Source of the DNA: Cypionkella sp.
Lineage (GTDB): Bacteria > Pseudomonadota > Alphaproteobacteria > Rhodobacterales > Rhodobacteraceae
Direction of reading: 5' to 3'
DNA: 64,000 nucleotides
Assembly (NCBI GenBank): GCA_023255415.1
Contig: JALRIN010000006.1
Span: forward strand, 1 to 64,000
This document shows positions 52,232 to 61,255 of the stretch, one piece after another. Under the pieces are notes generated by a model that did not search any database, was not told the DNA's origin, and saw nothing but the letters and a program-made list of their open reading frames with translations. Within the stretch, counting starts at the first letter, position 1. Every line of letters begins with the position of its first letter. The position numbers and the translations under genes were made by a program.

Positions 52232-53295
52232 CAGCCCATGATCCCTTGGTTGAAAACCCCGCGTGGGTCAAATTGCGCCCGCAAGGCGCGGCTTAGGGCG
52301 GCGATCCCTGCGGCCTCGGGCTGAAAGCTTGGCGTGCTCTGGCCCGCCAGGCTGCGCACCAAAGTGGCACTGCCCAACCCCGCTACAGCCGCACGCACCG
52401 GCGCGCAGCCCGCCGGATCCAACAGCCAGATCAAACCGCCGCCCCAATCGCAAATCGCCTCCAAGCCCAAAGTGGCAATGATCCCCGCGGCCTCGGTGGG
52501 CTTTACCGCCAGCCGCCAAACCGCACCATCGCGGGCGGCAAAAGGTGTGACATCGCGCACCGCTGCCCAATCGCCCGCCGCTTCCTGCCAATCGCCCAAC
52601 AGCCCGCGCAACTGGGCGGCACGATAGGCCACAGACCCCGCCATCCCCTCAATCCGGATCATCGCGCGCCCCGCCATCCAGGCCGCCCCCGAGATGTCAT
52701 AGGGCGAACCCAGCGCCTTGCGCAAATCGGCCAAACCCTCGGCAACTTCGCATTCCGCCACCAGCGTCAGCTGCGCCTCAGGCACCGCTTGCACCTTGAA
52801 CGCTAACTCGCTGATCACGCCCAGGCTGCCATGGCTGCCCGCCATCAGCTTGACTAGATCATAGCCGGTGACGTTTTTCATCACCCGCCCGCCATTCTTG
52901 ATGATCTGCCCCGCGCCATCGACAAAACGCACCCCCAAAAGCGCATCGCGACAAGCACCCACCTGCAACCGCCGCGGCCCCGAGGCATTCACCGCCACCA
53001 CGCCGCCAAGGGTCGATGCCCCCTCGCGCCGCAACAACCCCCGCATATCAGGCACTTCAAAGGCCAAGCGCTGCCGTTCGCCCGCCAGCACTGCCTCGAT
53101 CTCGGCCAAAGGCGTCCCCGCCCGCGCCACAAGCGTCAAAGCCCCGGGTTCATAAAGCTCAACCCCGCTCAGTCCCGAGGTCTGCAAAACCTCGCCAACC
53201 GCCGCGCCAATCGTCCGGGTGCCGCCGCCCTGCACAACCAAGGCCTTCGACCCAAGGATCGCTTCGCTCAACTCCGCTTCCGTCGCAGGGCGCAT
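52231..53295 (-). CDS. glcE: Glycolate oxidase FAD-binding subunit
   Basis: The 354-residue FAD_binding_4 protein is shorter than GlcD, as GlcE always is. It shows the flavin-binding strand VVQGGGTRTIGAAVG, RREGASTLGGVVAVNASGPRRLQVGACRD and VMKNVTGYDLVKLMAGSHGSLGVI. The ATG at 53295 has AAGGGG 7 bases upstream; the codon at 53301 is TTG and less likely. A dispersed repeat fills the short gap to glcD. Confidence 0.95.
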   Translation of the reverse strand: MRPATEAELSEAILGSKALVVQGGGTRTIGAAVGEVLQTSGLSGVELYEPGALTLVARAGTPLAEIEAVLAGERQRLAFEVPDMRGLLRREGASTLGGVVAVNASGPRRLQVGACRDALLGVRFVDGAGQIIKNGGRVMKNVTGYDLVKLMAGSHGSLGVISELAFKVQAVPEAQLTLVAECEVAEGLADLRKALGSPYDISGAAWMAGRAMIRIEGMAGSVAYRAAQLRGLLGDWQEAAGDWAAVRDVTPFAARDGAVWRLAVKPTEAAGIIATLGLEAICDWGGGLIWLLDPAGCAPVRAAVAGLGSATLVRSLAGQSTPSFQPEAAGIAALSRALRAQFDPRGVFNQGIMG

Positions 53296-53305
53296 CGGCA
53301 ACCCC

Positions 53306-53357
53306 TTTCATCTGTCTAAAAATATCCTCGGGGTCCGGGGCAGACAGCCCCGGGGTC
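53306..53357. repeat. Dispersed intergenic repeat, copy 3 (diverged)
   Basis: TTTCATCTGTCTAAAAATAT then CCTCGGGGTCCGGGGCAGAC and AGCCCCGGGGT keep the plan of the copies at 37811 and 46029: TTTCATCT, AAATATCC, then a GC-rich hairpin (CCGGGGC/GCCCCGG). It occupies the whole space between glcD and glcE. Confidence 0.65.
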
Positions 53358-54791
53358 TCATCCAGCGCGCCGGCTTGCAGTGACATCCAACGGAAACACC
53401 TTGGCCGGATTCAACAGCCACTTGGGGTCAAACACATCCTTGACCCGCAGCTGCGCTTCCAGATCTTGCGGCGCAAATTGCACCTTCATCAGATCGCGCT
53501 TCTCGATGCCCACGCCGTGCTCGCCGGTCAAACAACCGCCCACCTCGACACAAAGCTTCAAGACCTCGGCGCCAAAAGCCTCGCAAAGCTCCAGATCACC
53601 GGGCTTATTCGCATTATACAATATCAGCGGGTGCATATTGCCGTCGCCAGCATGAAACACATTGCCCACATCCAGACCAAATTGCACACTCATCTCGCCA
53701 ATCCGGCGCAGCACATAGGGTAGCGAGGTCACCGGAATTGTGCCATCCAGACACATATAGTCATTGATCTGCCCCATCGCGCCAAAGGCAGATTTTCGGC
53801 CCAGCCAGATCCGCTTGGCCTGATCTTCGTCTTCGGCCTCGCGGAATTCCACTGGGTTATGGGTCAGAGCGATGGTCTTGATCCGTGCCAATTGCTCGGC
53901 AATCTCGGCCTGCGATCCCTCGACCTCGATGATCAACAGCGCCTCGCAATCAGGGTATCCGGCCTTGGCAAAGGCTTCGGTGGCGCGGATGCAGGGGCGG
54001 TCCATGAATTCAATCGCCACCGGCAGAATGCCGGCTTTGATGATGTCAGACACACAAGCCCCCGCCACTTCGTTGCTGTCAAAGCCCACCAAGACCGGCC
54101 GCGCGCCTTCGGGTTTCGGCAAGATCCGCAGCGTCGCCTCTGTCACCACGCCCAGTTGCCCCTCAGAGCCACATACCACGCCCAACAGATCCAGTCCGCC
54201 CGCATCCATCCAGGGCCCGCCCAGCTCGACCACCTCGCCGGTCATCAGAACCATCTTCACCCCCAACAGATTGTTGGTGGTCACCCCATATTTCAAACAA
54301 TGCGCCCCGCCCGAATTCATCGCGATATTGCCGGCGATGGCGCAGGCCAATTGGCTGGAAGGATCGGGTGCATAAAAGAACCCATCGCTTTCAACCGCCC
54401 CTGTCACCGACAGATTGGTGCGCCCCGATTGCACGCGGATAAAGCGGTTGTCATAGTCGGTTTCCAGCACGCCGTTCATCCGACCCACGCCCAGGATCAC
54501 GCAATCCGCCGTCGGCAACGCGCCGCCTGCCAAACTGGTGCCCGAGCCGCGCGGCACCACTGGCACGCCTTCTTCGTGGCAAATCCGCAAGACCGCTGCC
54601 ACCTCTTCGGTCGATCGCGGCAAGACCGCCGCCAGCGGCGCGCAGCGATAGGCGCTCAGCGCGTCGCATTCATAGGCGCGCGTCTCGGCCGGATCGGTGA
54701 TCAGCGCATCGGCGGGCAAAACTGCTGCCAGCCGCGTATAAATCGCAGCCTTACGCGCCAGAATTGCGGCGTTTGGAATGGGCATCTGCAT
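53358..54791 (-). CDS. glcD: Glycolate oxidase catalytic subunit
   Basis: The 477-residue flavoprotein has FAD-binding motifs VPRGSGTSLAGGALP (near 75), DPSSQLACAIAGNIAMNSGGAHCLKYGVT (140-168) and the C-terminal HAGDGNMHPLILY and GGCLTGEHGVGIEKRDLM, all hallmarks of GlcD/D-lactate dehydrogenase-type oxidases. The adjoining GlcE and GlcF identify it as GlcD. The ATG at 54791 has AGAGGAGG 6 bases upstream. The 99-base spacer to the divergent DUF599 gene is A/T-rich and holds its promoter. A glcC regulator is not adjacent. Confidence 0.96.
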   Translation of the reverse strand: MQMPIPNAAILARKAAIYTRLAAVLPADALITDPAETRAYECDALSAYRCAPLAAVLPRSTEEVAAVLRICHEEGVPVVPRGSGTSLAGGALPTADCVILGVGRMNGVLETDYDNRFIRVQSGRTNLSVTGAVESDGFFYAPDPSSQLACAIAGNIAMNSGGAHCLKYGVTTNNLLGVKMVLMTGEVVELGGPWMDAGGLDLLGVVCGSEGQLGVVTEATLRILPKPEGARPVLVGFDSNEVAGACVSDIIKAGILPVAIEFMDRPCIRATEAFAKAGYPDCEALLIIEVEGSQAEIAEQLARIKTIALTHNPVEFREAEDEDQAKRIWLGRKSAFGAMGQINDYMCLDGTIPVTSLPYVLRRIGEMSVQFGLDVGNVFHAGDGNMHPLILYNANKPGDLELCEAFGAEVLKLCVEVGGCLTGEHGVGIEKRDLMKVQFAPQDLEAQLRVKDVFDPKWLLNPAKVFPLDVTASRRAG

Positions 54792-54890
54792 GGCGGCCTC
54801 CTCTTTGGTAAGAAAATATAACCAATTTCAGCAATCAAGCAAGACATTCTTCCTCTTACCCTGATCGCGCCTAAGCTTTAGACTAAGGGT

Positions 54891-55583
54891 ATGGAACATA
54901 TGTCGATGCTTTTGGGTTTTGGAGCCTTGGATCAGATCGCTTTGGCGGTTGTTGTGGTGACATGGTTGGTGATCGGTTGGTTTATCGAGCATCCGCCCGC
55001 CAGCAGGCCTTCGGTCAGCTTGTTGATGCAGGCCTATCGGCGCGAATGGATGCAGCAGTTTCTAACCCGGCAGCCTCGGATTTTTGACGCTTCGATGATC
55101 GACAGTCTGCGACAAAGCACGGCATTTTTCGCTTCGGCTTCGATGATCGCGATTGGGGGCGCGATTGCGATGATCGGCAATCCGGCAGCCGTGCGGGGGG
55201 TGGCGGCAGATTTGACGCTGTCTACCGAAAGCCTTGCGGTCGAATTGCGGGTGCTGTTGGTGGTGGGGTTTTTGGCCAATGCGCTGTTAAAGTTCATCTG
55301 GTCGCATCGACTGTTTGGCTATTGCTCGATCATGATGGCGGCGGTGCCAAATGATCCCGCAGATCCGATGGCTGCTCCGCGTGCCGCGCAAGCGGCCGAG
55401 CTGAACATCACCGCCGCCAAAAGCTTTAACCGCGGCCTGCGCTCGATCTATTTTGCTTTGGGATCCTTGGCTTGGCTTTTGGGCGGCTATGCCTTGATCG
55501 CAGCGTCCTTGTTGACGGCGGCGGTGTTGTTTCGCCGCGAATTTGCCTCGACATCGCGGCAGATCATGCTGCAGTCCGCCTAA
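54891..55583 (+). CDS. DUF599 membrane protein
   Basis: The 230-residue protein has four hydrophobic segments and the DUF599 pattern: MQAYRREWMQQFLTRQPRIFDASMIDSLRQSTAFFASASMIAIGG, then ALLKFIWSHRLFGYCSIMMAAVP and FNRGLRSIYFALGSLAW. The function is unknown. It starts at ATG (the second ATG 9 bases on is also possible). Its end overlaps the convergent gene by 20 bases. Confidence 0.88.
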   Translation: MEHMSMLLGFGALDQIALAVVVVTWLVIGWFIEHPPASRPSVSLLMQAYRREWMQQFLTRQPRIFDASMIDSLRQSTAFFASASMIAIGGAIAMIGNPAAVRGVAADLTLSTESLAVELRVLLVVGFLANALLKFIWSHRLFGYCSIMMAAVPNDPADPMAAPRAAQAAELNITAAKSFNRGLRSIYFALGSLAWLLGGYALIAASLLTAAVLFRREFASTSRQIMLQSA

Positions 55584-57639
55584 AGCCGCGCCCCTCGCGC
55601 AGCCAGGCCAGCAGCGACAACAGCGCCACCAATAACAGCATCAGCCAGCTTGGCAGCAGCGGGCTGACCTTAAGATCTTGGGTCACATAGGCGGCGCGCG
55701 GGGTCAGCCCGATCCAGCCGCGCCCTGCGGCGGGGCGGCCTTCGCGCACCATGCGCAGGCTGGGCAGACCGTCTTGCAGCCGCAACAGACCACCTTGCAG
55801 GGGAGCCACAGCTGGGGCCAACAGATCCGCAGTGGCCAAGGTTTGCTCGAATTCCTTGGGGGCTGCAGGCCCGACCGCAACCACCCGCACCAGATCGCCT
55901 TGTTGCAGCCGGTAAAGCCCCAGCTCGGGGGCCTGCCAAGTCAGCACAAAGCTGCCTGCGCTGGTTTGCGCCATCGGCAGGCTGATCTTTGCGCCACTGG
56001 GGGCGGTGATCGCCAGATCGTCCATAGGCTTGTCGGAAATCGAGTGGCGCGTGATGGTCAGCACATCGCCCTTGGCCGTGGCGGTCAGCGATTCTTCTTC
56101 CAGTTCGGGTTCTTTCAGCATCCAATGCGCCAGCCTGCGCAGCAGTTCCAGCTGTGGCCCGCCGCCTTCAAAGCCCCGCCCCCACAGCCAGGCTTGATCC
56201 GAGGCCAGCACCGCAATGCGGCCCTGGCCGACGCGGTCAAGGATCAACAGCGGCTTATCTTCTGCCCCCGACATCACCACTTGTCCGCGCAGCGGGATCA
56301 CCTCGGTCTGGCGAAACCAGCGGCCCCAGCCGTCTTTGGGGGCCAGCGCCTCTAGGCCCTGGGTGACAGGATGACGCTTGCCAAGCTCGGTCAGTTTTGG
56401 GCGAAAGCCCTGTTCGATCACCTTGGCGGTGGGTTCTGCAGGCAAAATCTCGGCCAAAGGCGAGCGCCAAAGGCTATCGACCGCGCCATATTCCGGCCCC
56501 GCCGCCACCAGCACAGTGCCGCCGGTTTTAACATAATCGACAACATTTTGCAGATATTGCATCGGAAGAATGCCGCGCATCGAATAGCGGTCAAAGATGA
56601 TCAGATCAAAATCCTTGATCTTTTCCACAAACAGCTCGCGGGTGGGAAAGGCGATCAGCGACAGCTCGTCGGTCGGCACGCCGTCTTGTTTTTCGGGTGG
56701 GCGCAGGATGGTGAAATGCACCAGATCGACCGACGGATCCGATTTCAGCAGGTTGCGCCAGACCCGCTCGCCGGTATGCGGCTCGCCCGAAACCAGCAGC
56801 ACCCGCAGGCGGTCGCGCACGCCGTTGATCTGCACCACAGCCGCATTGTTGCGGTCAGTCAGCTCGCCTGCTTGGGCGGCCACCGAAAACTGCAACACGT
56901 TCATTCCCGCATGTGGCAGCCGCAACGGCAGCTCCAGATCGGTATTGGTTGCGATGGTGAATTCCAGCGGCGCTTGATCGTCGAGGCTGATTTTCAGCAC
57001 GACCTGACGGCCCAAGGCGGCAGGCACAGCGCCTTCGTCCTGCACCCGCAGCTTAAGCGTGACATCCTCGCCCATGATGGCAAAGGCGGGGGCTTCGGAG
57101 ATGATCAGACGGCGGTCCCAATCGGCAGTCGTCCCTGTCAGCAGCACATGCAGCGGCGCAGGCAGCGCGGGGGTCAGGCCAAGGTCGTGGACTTGGCCGT
57201 CGGTGACAAGGATCGCGCCAGAGATGCGGGCGCGGGGCTCTTCGGCAATCGCTTGCGCCAAGGCGGTCATCGCCAAAGTGCCCGCATTATCCGCCCCATC
57301 GCCAAAACGGATCACCCGCAAGTCGGTATTGCCCAGGGCTGCAACCTGCGCCGAAATCCGCGCTACGGCCTCGGCGCTTTGCGCGGGCCTTGCGGCAAGA
57401 CCTTGGCTTGAGCTTTCATCCACCAGCAAAAGCACGATGTCGTTCAAAGGCTTGCGATCTTCGATCTGGAGCGAGGGATTGGCCAGCCCCAGCGCCAGCA
57501 CCGCAAACCCCAGCGCGCGAAACGGCCAGCCGCGCAGGCCCTTCCACAGCGCAAATCCCAGCAGGGCAATGGCAAGCGCCAGCAGGCCCCAGATCAGCCG
57601 CAGATCAACAAGCGGCGCGAACACCAGGCTTTCGGTCAT
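55564..57639 (-). CDS. Membrane-anchored BatA/vWA-like protein (glutamine amidotransferase-like fold region)
   Basis: The 691-residue protein has two N-terminal membrane helices (about 12-52), a vWA-like region starting DIVLLLVDESSS (near 68), a large extracytoplasmic beta region, a class I amidotransferase-like segment (RVLLVSGEPHTGERVWRNLL; FDLIIFDRYSMRGILP; GGTVLVAAGPEYG) without catalytic Cys, and a last helix (about 660-680). It is the downstream member of a MoxR/DUF58/BatA operon. These surface complexes are thought to act with the MoxR ATPase in envelope or protein maturation; the exact role is unknown. It overlaps the upstream gene by ATGA. Confidence 0.78.
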   Translation of the reverse strand: MTESLVFAPLVDLRLIWGLLALAIALLGFALWKGLRGWPFRALGFAVLALGLANPSLQIEDRKPLNDIVLLLVDESSSQGLAARPAQSAEAVARISAQVAALGNTDLRVIRFGDGADNAGTLAMTALAQAIAEEPRARISGAILVTDGQVHDLGLTPALPAPLHVLLTGTTADWDRRLIISEAPAFAIMGEDVTLKLRVQDEGAVPAALGRQVVLKISLDDQAPLEFTIATNTDLELPLRLPHAGMNVLQFSVAAQAGELTDRNNAAVVQINGVRDRLRVLLVSGEPHTGERVWRNLLKSDPSVDLVHFTILRPPEKQDGVPTDELSLIAFPTRELFVEKIKDFDLIIFDRYSMRGILPMQYLQNVVDYVKTGGTVLVAAGPEYGAVDSLWRSPLAEILPAEPTAKVIEQGFRPKLTELGKRHPVTQGLEALAPKDGWGRWFRQTEVIPLRGQVVMSGAEDKPLLILDRVGQGRIAVLASDQAWLWGRGFEGGGPQLELLRRLAHWMLKEPELEEESLTATAKGDVLTITRHSISDKPMDDLAITAPSGAKISLPMAQTSAGSFVLTWQAPELGLYRLQQGDLVRVVAVGPAAPKEFEQTLATADLLAPAVAPLQGGLLRLQDGLPSLRMVREGRPAAGRGWIGLTPRAAYVTQDLKVSPLLPSWLMLLLVALLSLLAWLREGRGFRRTAA

Positions 57640-60392
57640 TGGCCAAGCCTTTCCAACAGCGCAGGCACATGCACCTGATCGGATTTATAATTGCCGGTCA
57701 GCACATGCATGATCAAATTGATGCCAAAGCGAAAGGCGATTTCGCGTTGCCGTTCGCCCGCATAACCGCGCCCAACCGGAAACTGCGGCACACCGTTTTC
57801 ATCCACCGCCCAAGCCGCCGCCCAATCGCCGCCGCCAATGATGACGGGTGTGACGCCATCGTTCAAATTGCGAAACGGCATGCCATCGGTCTGTTCGGCC
57901 CCTGGGGGGGCTGCCTCGACCCAAAGCGGGCTGCCGGCATAGCGGCCGGGAAAGTCTTGCAGCAGATAAAAGCTGCGGGTCAACACATGGTCTTGCGGGA
58001 TCGGTTCCAGCGGCGGAATATCCAAGCCCGAGGCGATCAGTTGCAGCATCTGGCCTTCGGGCGTGCTGCCGCCAAGGCCCGAAAGATCACCATCGCGGGT
58101 GTCAAACAGGATCATGCCGCCGCTGCGCAGAAATTTATTAAGCTTTGAATAGGCGGTCAGCGAGGGCAGAGCCTGTCCCGTAGTCATTGGCCAATACAGA
58201 AAGGGAAAGACCTCTAGGTCGTCGCGCTCTAGGTCAACCGCCATCGGGGCTTCGGGCTCGATGCTGGTGCGGCCCCAAAGCTGGTCGCCCAAGCCCATCA
58301 GCCCCGCCGCCGAGATGGCGTCTTGGCCCACATCGCCAGTTTGCACATAGGCCAGCACCACGCCCCGCGTCGCCTCGATCGCTCGGGCGTCGGCGGCCGC
58401 ATCGGCGCGGGCCTGCGGCGGGCTGGCCAGCATTGCCAACGCAATCACTGTCGCGCGCCCTGCCAACCCCAGCCTCCCCGAAACCCAAAGTGCCGCCAGC
58501 ACATCCAGCGCCAGAAACAGCATCGCTGCAGTCAAAAGCGCGCCTTTCAAGGCCTGGGGTGTCGCCTGCTCGATGCCTTCGACCACGGTGCCTGCAGGCC
58601 AGGTGGCGGCGGTGATCTGGGTCTGCGCGCCAATCACATTCAGCGCCACTTTGCGCGCGCCGCCGGCATATAGTCCGGGCGGCAGCGCGGCACTGGGGCC
58701 GTTTTGCAGCGCGCGGGCCAGATCGGCCCCTGCGACCCCCGCCACGGCTGCGGCAGGGCCGTCTTGGCCAAAACCATCCAGCACGCGGTCGGGCACCCAT
58801 GTTTGTCCTGCCAGATCTTGCGCCACCGGCGCCGCCGCGCGGATCGACACCGCAAGCCGTTCCAACATCTGCACAAACAACCCCGACAGTGGCAGGTTCG
58901 ACCATTCGGCATTGGCGGTCACATGCACCAAGACCACGCTGCCCGCGCCGATTGCCTTGCGGGTGACAAGCGGGGTGCCATCGGCCAGTGCCGCAATGGT
59001 GCGCGCACTCAGATCAGGGTCGGGCTGGGCCAAGACCTGCTGGCTGACCGTCACATCAGCGGGCAGGGGCAGGCCGTGAAAGGGGCTGTCTTCGGCAAAG
59101 GCGGCCAGCGTTTTCGGCTCGCCCCAACTCATTGCGCCGCCAACCTGTTGGCCGCCTTGGCGCAGGCGCACCGGCATCAGCGGGTCTTCGCTGGCGCGCG
59201 ACAGATCCGACGCCGCAAGCCTTGGTCCGGCAAAGCGCAGCAACAGCCCGCCCTTATCGGCCCAAGCCAGCAGCGCCTCGGTCTCGGCAGGGCTGATCTG
59301 GGCGACATCGGCCAGCACGATCACATCGGGGTTGGCGGCAATCACATCGCCCAGACCGCCTTCGATCAGATCGGCCACAGGTGTCAGCGCTTGGCGCAGA
59401 TAAAAGGTGGGTTGCAGCAGTTGCAGCCCCTCGCGGTCGGCCGATGCCGCAATCAGCGCGATCTTGCGCCGCTTTAAACTGTCATCGGTCAGCGAAACCG
59501 CCCCCGCCGTGCGCTGGCCCAAAAGCGAGAATCGCGTGATGCGGTTGCGCAGCTCGGGTGGCAGGGTCAGCGTGGTTTGCGCCTCACTCGCGCCTGCGGC
59601 AAAGCTAAGGCTGGCCCGCGCCAGCTCGCGGTCGATGCCCGCAGGGTCAGGGCCGCGCGCGGTGATATCAAGCGTGGTTTCCGCAACGGCAGGACTGCGC
59701 ATGGCGCTGAGTGCGATCGCGCCGCTGTCAAATCCCGCGGGGCGCAGCGCAAAGATCGGGCGGGGCGAGACAAAGACCGTCAGCGCGCCCTTGGCCGATA
59801 GCGCCGCCGCCAGTGCCGCGCGGTCTGGATGCGCCAGACCGTCGCTAAGCCAATAGCTGTCAAAGCCCTGCGCGGGCAACAGCGCGGCCCAAGCCTGCAT
59901 CTGATCAGGCGCATAGGCCCGCGGGGTCATCGCGGCCAAGCGGCCTGTCCAGCTGTCGGCGGGTTGAAAGTCGATTTGCTGCGGCGCATCGGTCAGTTGC
60001 ACAAGGGCGGTGGGGCGGCCCAGACGGCCTGCCTCGGCCAGCAAACCTTGGGCCTTTTCCATCTGTCGCGGCCAGTCGCGGGCATCGGCCCAGCCGCCAT
60101 CAACCACAATCAGCACAGGCCCCGAGCCCTGCGCGCGGCTGGCGGGGTTCAGCACAGGCCCCGCAAAACCGATGATCGCCGCAGCCACCGCCAAGGCGCG
60201 CAGCAGCAAAAGCCACCACGGGGTTTTATCGGCCTGCACGTCCTGATCGGCCAGACCCAACATCAGGGCGACGGCAGGAAAGCGGCGGCGGATCGGCGCG
60301 GGCGGAATTGCACGCAGCAAAAGCCACAGGATCGGCAGTGCCAGCAGGCCCCACAAAAGTGCTGGAAAGGCAAAACCAATGGCGGGGATCAT
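57636..60392 (-). CDS. BatA-like and DUF4159 domain membrane protein
   Basis: The 918-residue protein has the BatA N-terminal two-helix domain (about 1-85: FAFPALLWGLLALPILWLLL, then RRRFPAVALMLGLAD and LLLLRALAVAAAIIGFAGP), a long extracytoplasmic part, a membrane helix near 640 and the C-terminal DUF4159 domain (about 700-915: VFPFLYWPMTTGQALPS, LRSGGMILFDTRDGD, LTRSFYLLQDFPGRY, INLIMHVLTGNYKSDQVH). The start at 60392 overlaps the DUF58 stop by 4 bases. It pairs with the gene downstream, and both belong to the MoxR operon. The function is unknown. Confidence 0.83.
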   Translation of the reverse strand: MIPAIGFAFPALLWGLLALPILWLLLRAIPPAPIRRRFPAVALMLGLADQDVQADKTPWWLLLLRALAVAAAIIGFAGPVLNPASRAQGSGPVLIVVDGGWADARDWPRQMEKAQGLLAEAGRLGRPTALVQLTDAPQQIDFQPADSWTGRLAAMTPRAYAPDQMQAWAALLPAQGFDSYWLSDGLAHPDRAALAAALSAKGALTVFVSPRPIFALRPAGFDSGAIALSAMRSPAVAETTLDITARGPDPAGIDRELARASLSFAAGASEAQTTLTLPPELRNRITRFSLLGQRTAGAVSLTDDSLKRRKIALIAASADREGLQLLQPTFYLRQALTPVADLIEGGLGDVIAANPDVIVLADVAQISPAETEALLAWADKGGLLLRFAGPRLAASDLSRASEDPLMPVRLRQGGQQVGGAMSWGEPKTLAAFAEDSPFHGLPLPADVTVSQQVLAQPDPDLSARTIAALADGTPLVTRKAIGAGSVVLVHVTANAEWSNLPLSGLFVQMLERLAVSIRAAAPVAQDLAGQTWVPDRVLDGFGQDGPAAAVAGVAGADLARALQNGPSAALPPGLYAGGARKVALNVIGAQTQITAATWPAGTVVEGIEQATPQALKGALLTAAMLFLALDVLAALWVSGRLGLAGRATVIALAMLASPPQARADAAADARAIEATRGVVLAYVQTGDVGQDAISAAGLMGLGDQLWGRTSIEPEAPMAVDLERDDLEVFPFLYWPMTTGQALPSLTAYSKLNKFLRSGGMILFDTRDGDLSGLGGSTPEGQMLQLIASGLDIPPLEPIPQDHVLTRSFYLLQDFPGRYAGSPLWVEAAPPGAEQTDGMPFRNLNDGVTPVIIGGGDWAAAWAVDENGVPQFPVGRGYAGERQREIAFRFGINLIMHVLTGNYKSDQVHVPALLERLGQ

Positions 60393-61255
60393 GCCCGAGC
60401 CTCCAGGGCGCGATAGGTCCAAAGCAACGCCGCTTGCGCTGGCGCGCCGGTATAGTGGCAGTGATAATGCCAGCCTGTCGCCGCCGCCAAACGGGTCAGC
60501 GCATCCTTGCGTTCGGCCAGCCGCACCAGATAGCGCGCGCGCAGATCGCCCGCGCTTTGGGTTTCATGCCGCAGCGCGCCCTGCATCGATTCGAAAATCG
60601 TGCGGCCCTGAAAGGGGAAGTCTTCTTCGGCGGGATCAAGCACTTGCAGCAGCACGCCTCGAATGCCGCGATCTGCGGCAGTGATCATCGCCTGTTCCGT
60701 CACATCCAGATTGCCCAGAAAATCCGACAAGAACACCGCGCGACTATGGGCCGCCATGCCTGTGACATCGGCCGCACCATAGTCTTGGCTGTCTTCGGTC
60801 TGCAAGCCATCCAGCAAGGCCATCATCTGTGCGCGTCCGGGCTTTGGCATCATGCCAGACAGCCCCACCCTTTCGCCGCCGCGCAGCAGCAGCACCGCAA
60901 GCGCAAGCCCAATCACGCGCGCGCGGTCCGCTTTGGTGCCGCGCGCCGGGTCACCGCTAAAGCGCATCGCATTGGCGCTGTCGATCCACAGGCTGACCGA
61001 TTGCGCCACCTGCCATTCGCGTTCGCGCACAAAATGCGCGTCAGACCGGGCTGAACGTCGCCAATCAATCGCGCGCGCCGGATCACCGGCATGGGCGGGG
61101 CGGTATTGCCAAAACTCATCGCCCTGACCCGCGCGCCGTCTGCCATGCTCGCCCAGCATCAAGGTGGCGGCCAAATGCTCGGCCTCTGCCAGCAGGGCAG
61201 GCAGAGATTGGCCAAGCGTTTCGGCCTGCGCGCGAAGGCTGGCGGCCTGGTTCAC
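60389..61255 (-). CDS. DUF58 domain protein (vWA-like, MoxR partner)
   Basis: The 288-residue protein has the DUF58 signature GRRRAGQGDEFWQYRPAHAGDPARAIDWRRSARSDAHFVRERE (near 39-80), with WIDSANAM as the degenerate metal-site strand of a vWA domain and RAVFLSDFL later. DUF58 proteins occur beside MoxR ATPases and are presumed substrates or adaptors. It overlaps the neighbours on both sides by 4 bases (MoxR upstream, DUF4159 downstream). Confidence 0.9.
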   Translation of the reverse strand: MNQAASLRAQAETLGQSLPALLAEAEHLAATLMLGEHGRRRAGQGDEFWQYRPAHAGDPARAIDWRRSARSDAHFVREREWQVAQSVSLWIDSANAMRFSGDPARGTKADRARVIGLALAVLLLRGGERVGLSGMMPKPGRAQMMALLDGLQTEDSQDYGAADVTGMAAHSRAVFLSDFLGNLDVTEQAMITAADRGIRGVLLQVLDPAEEDFPFQGRTIFESMQGALRHETQSAGDLRARYLVRLAERKDALTRLAAATGWHYHCHYTGAPAQAALLWTYRALEARA

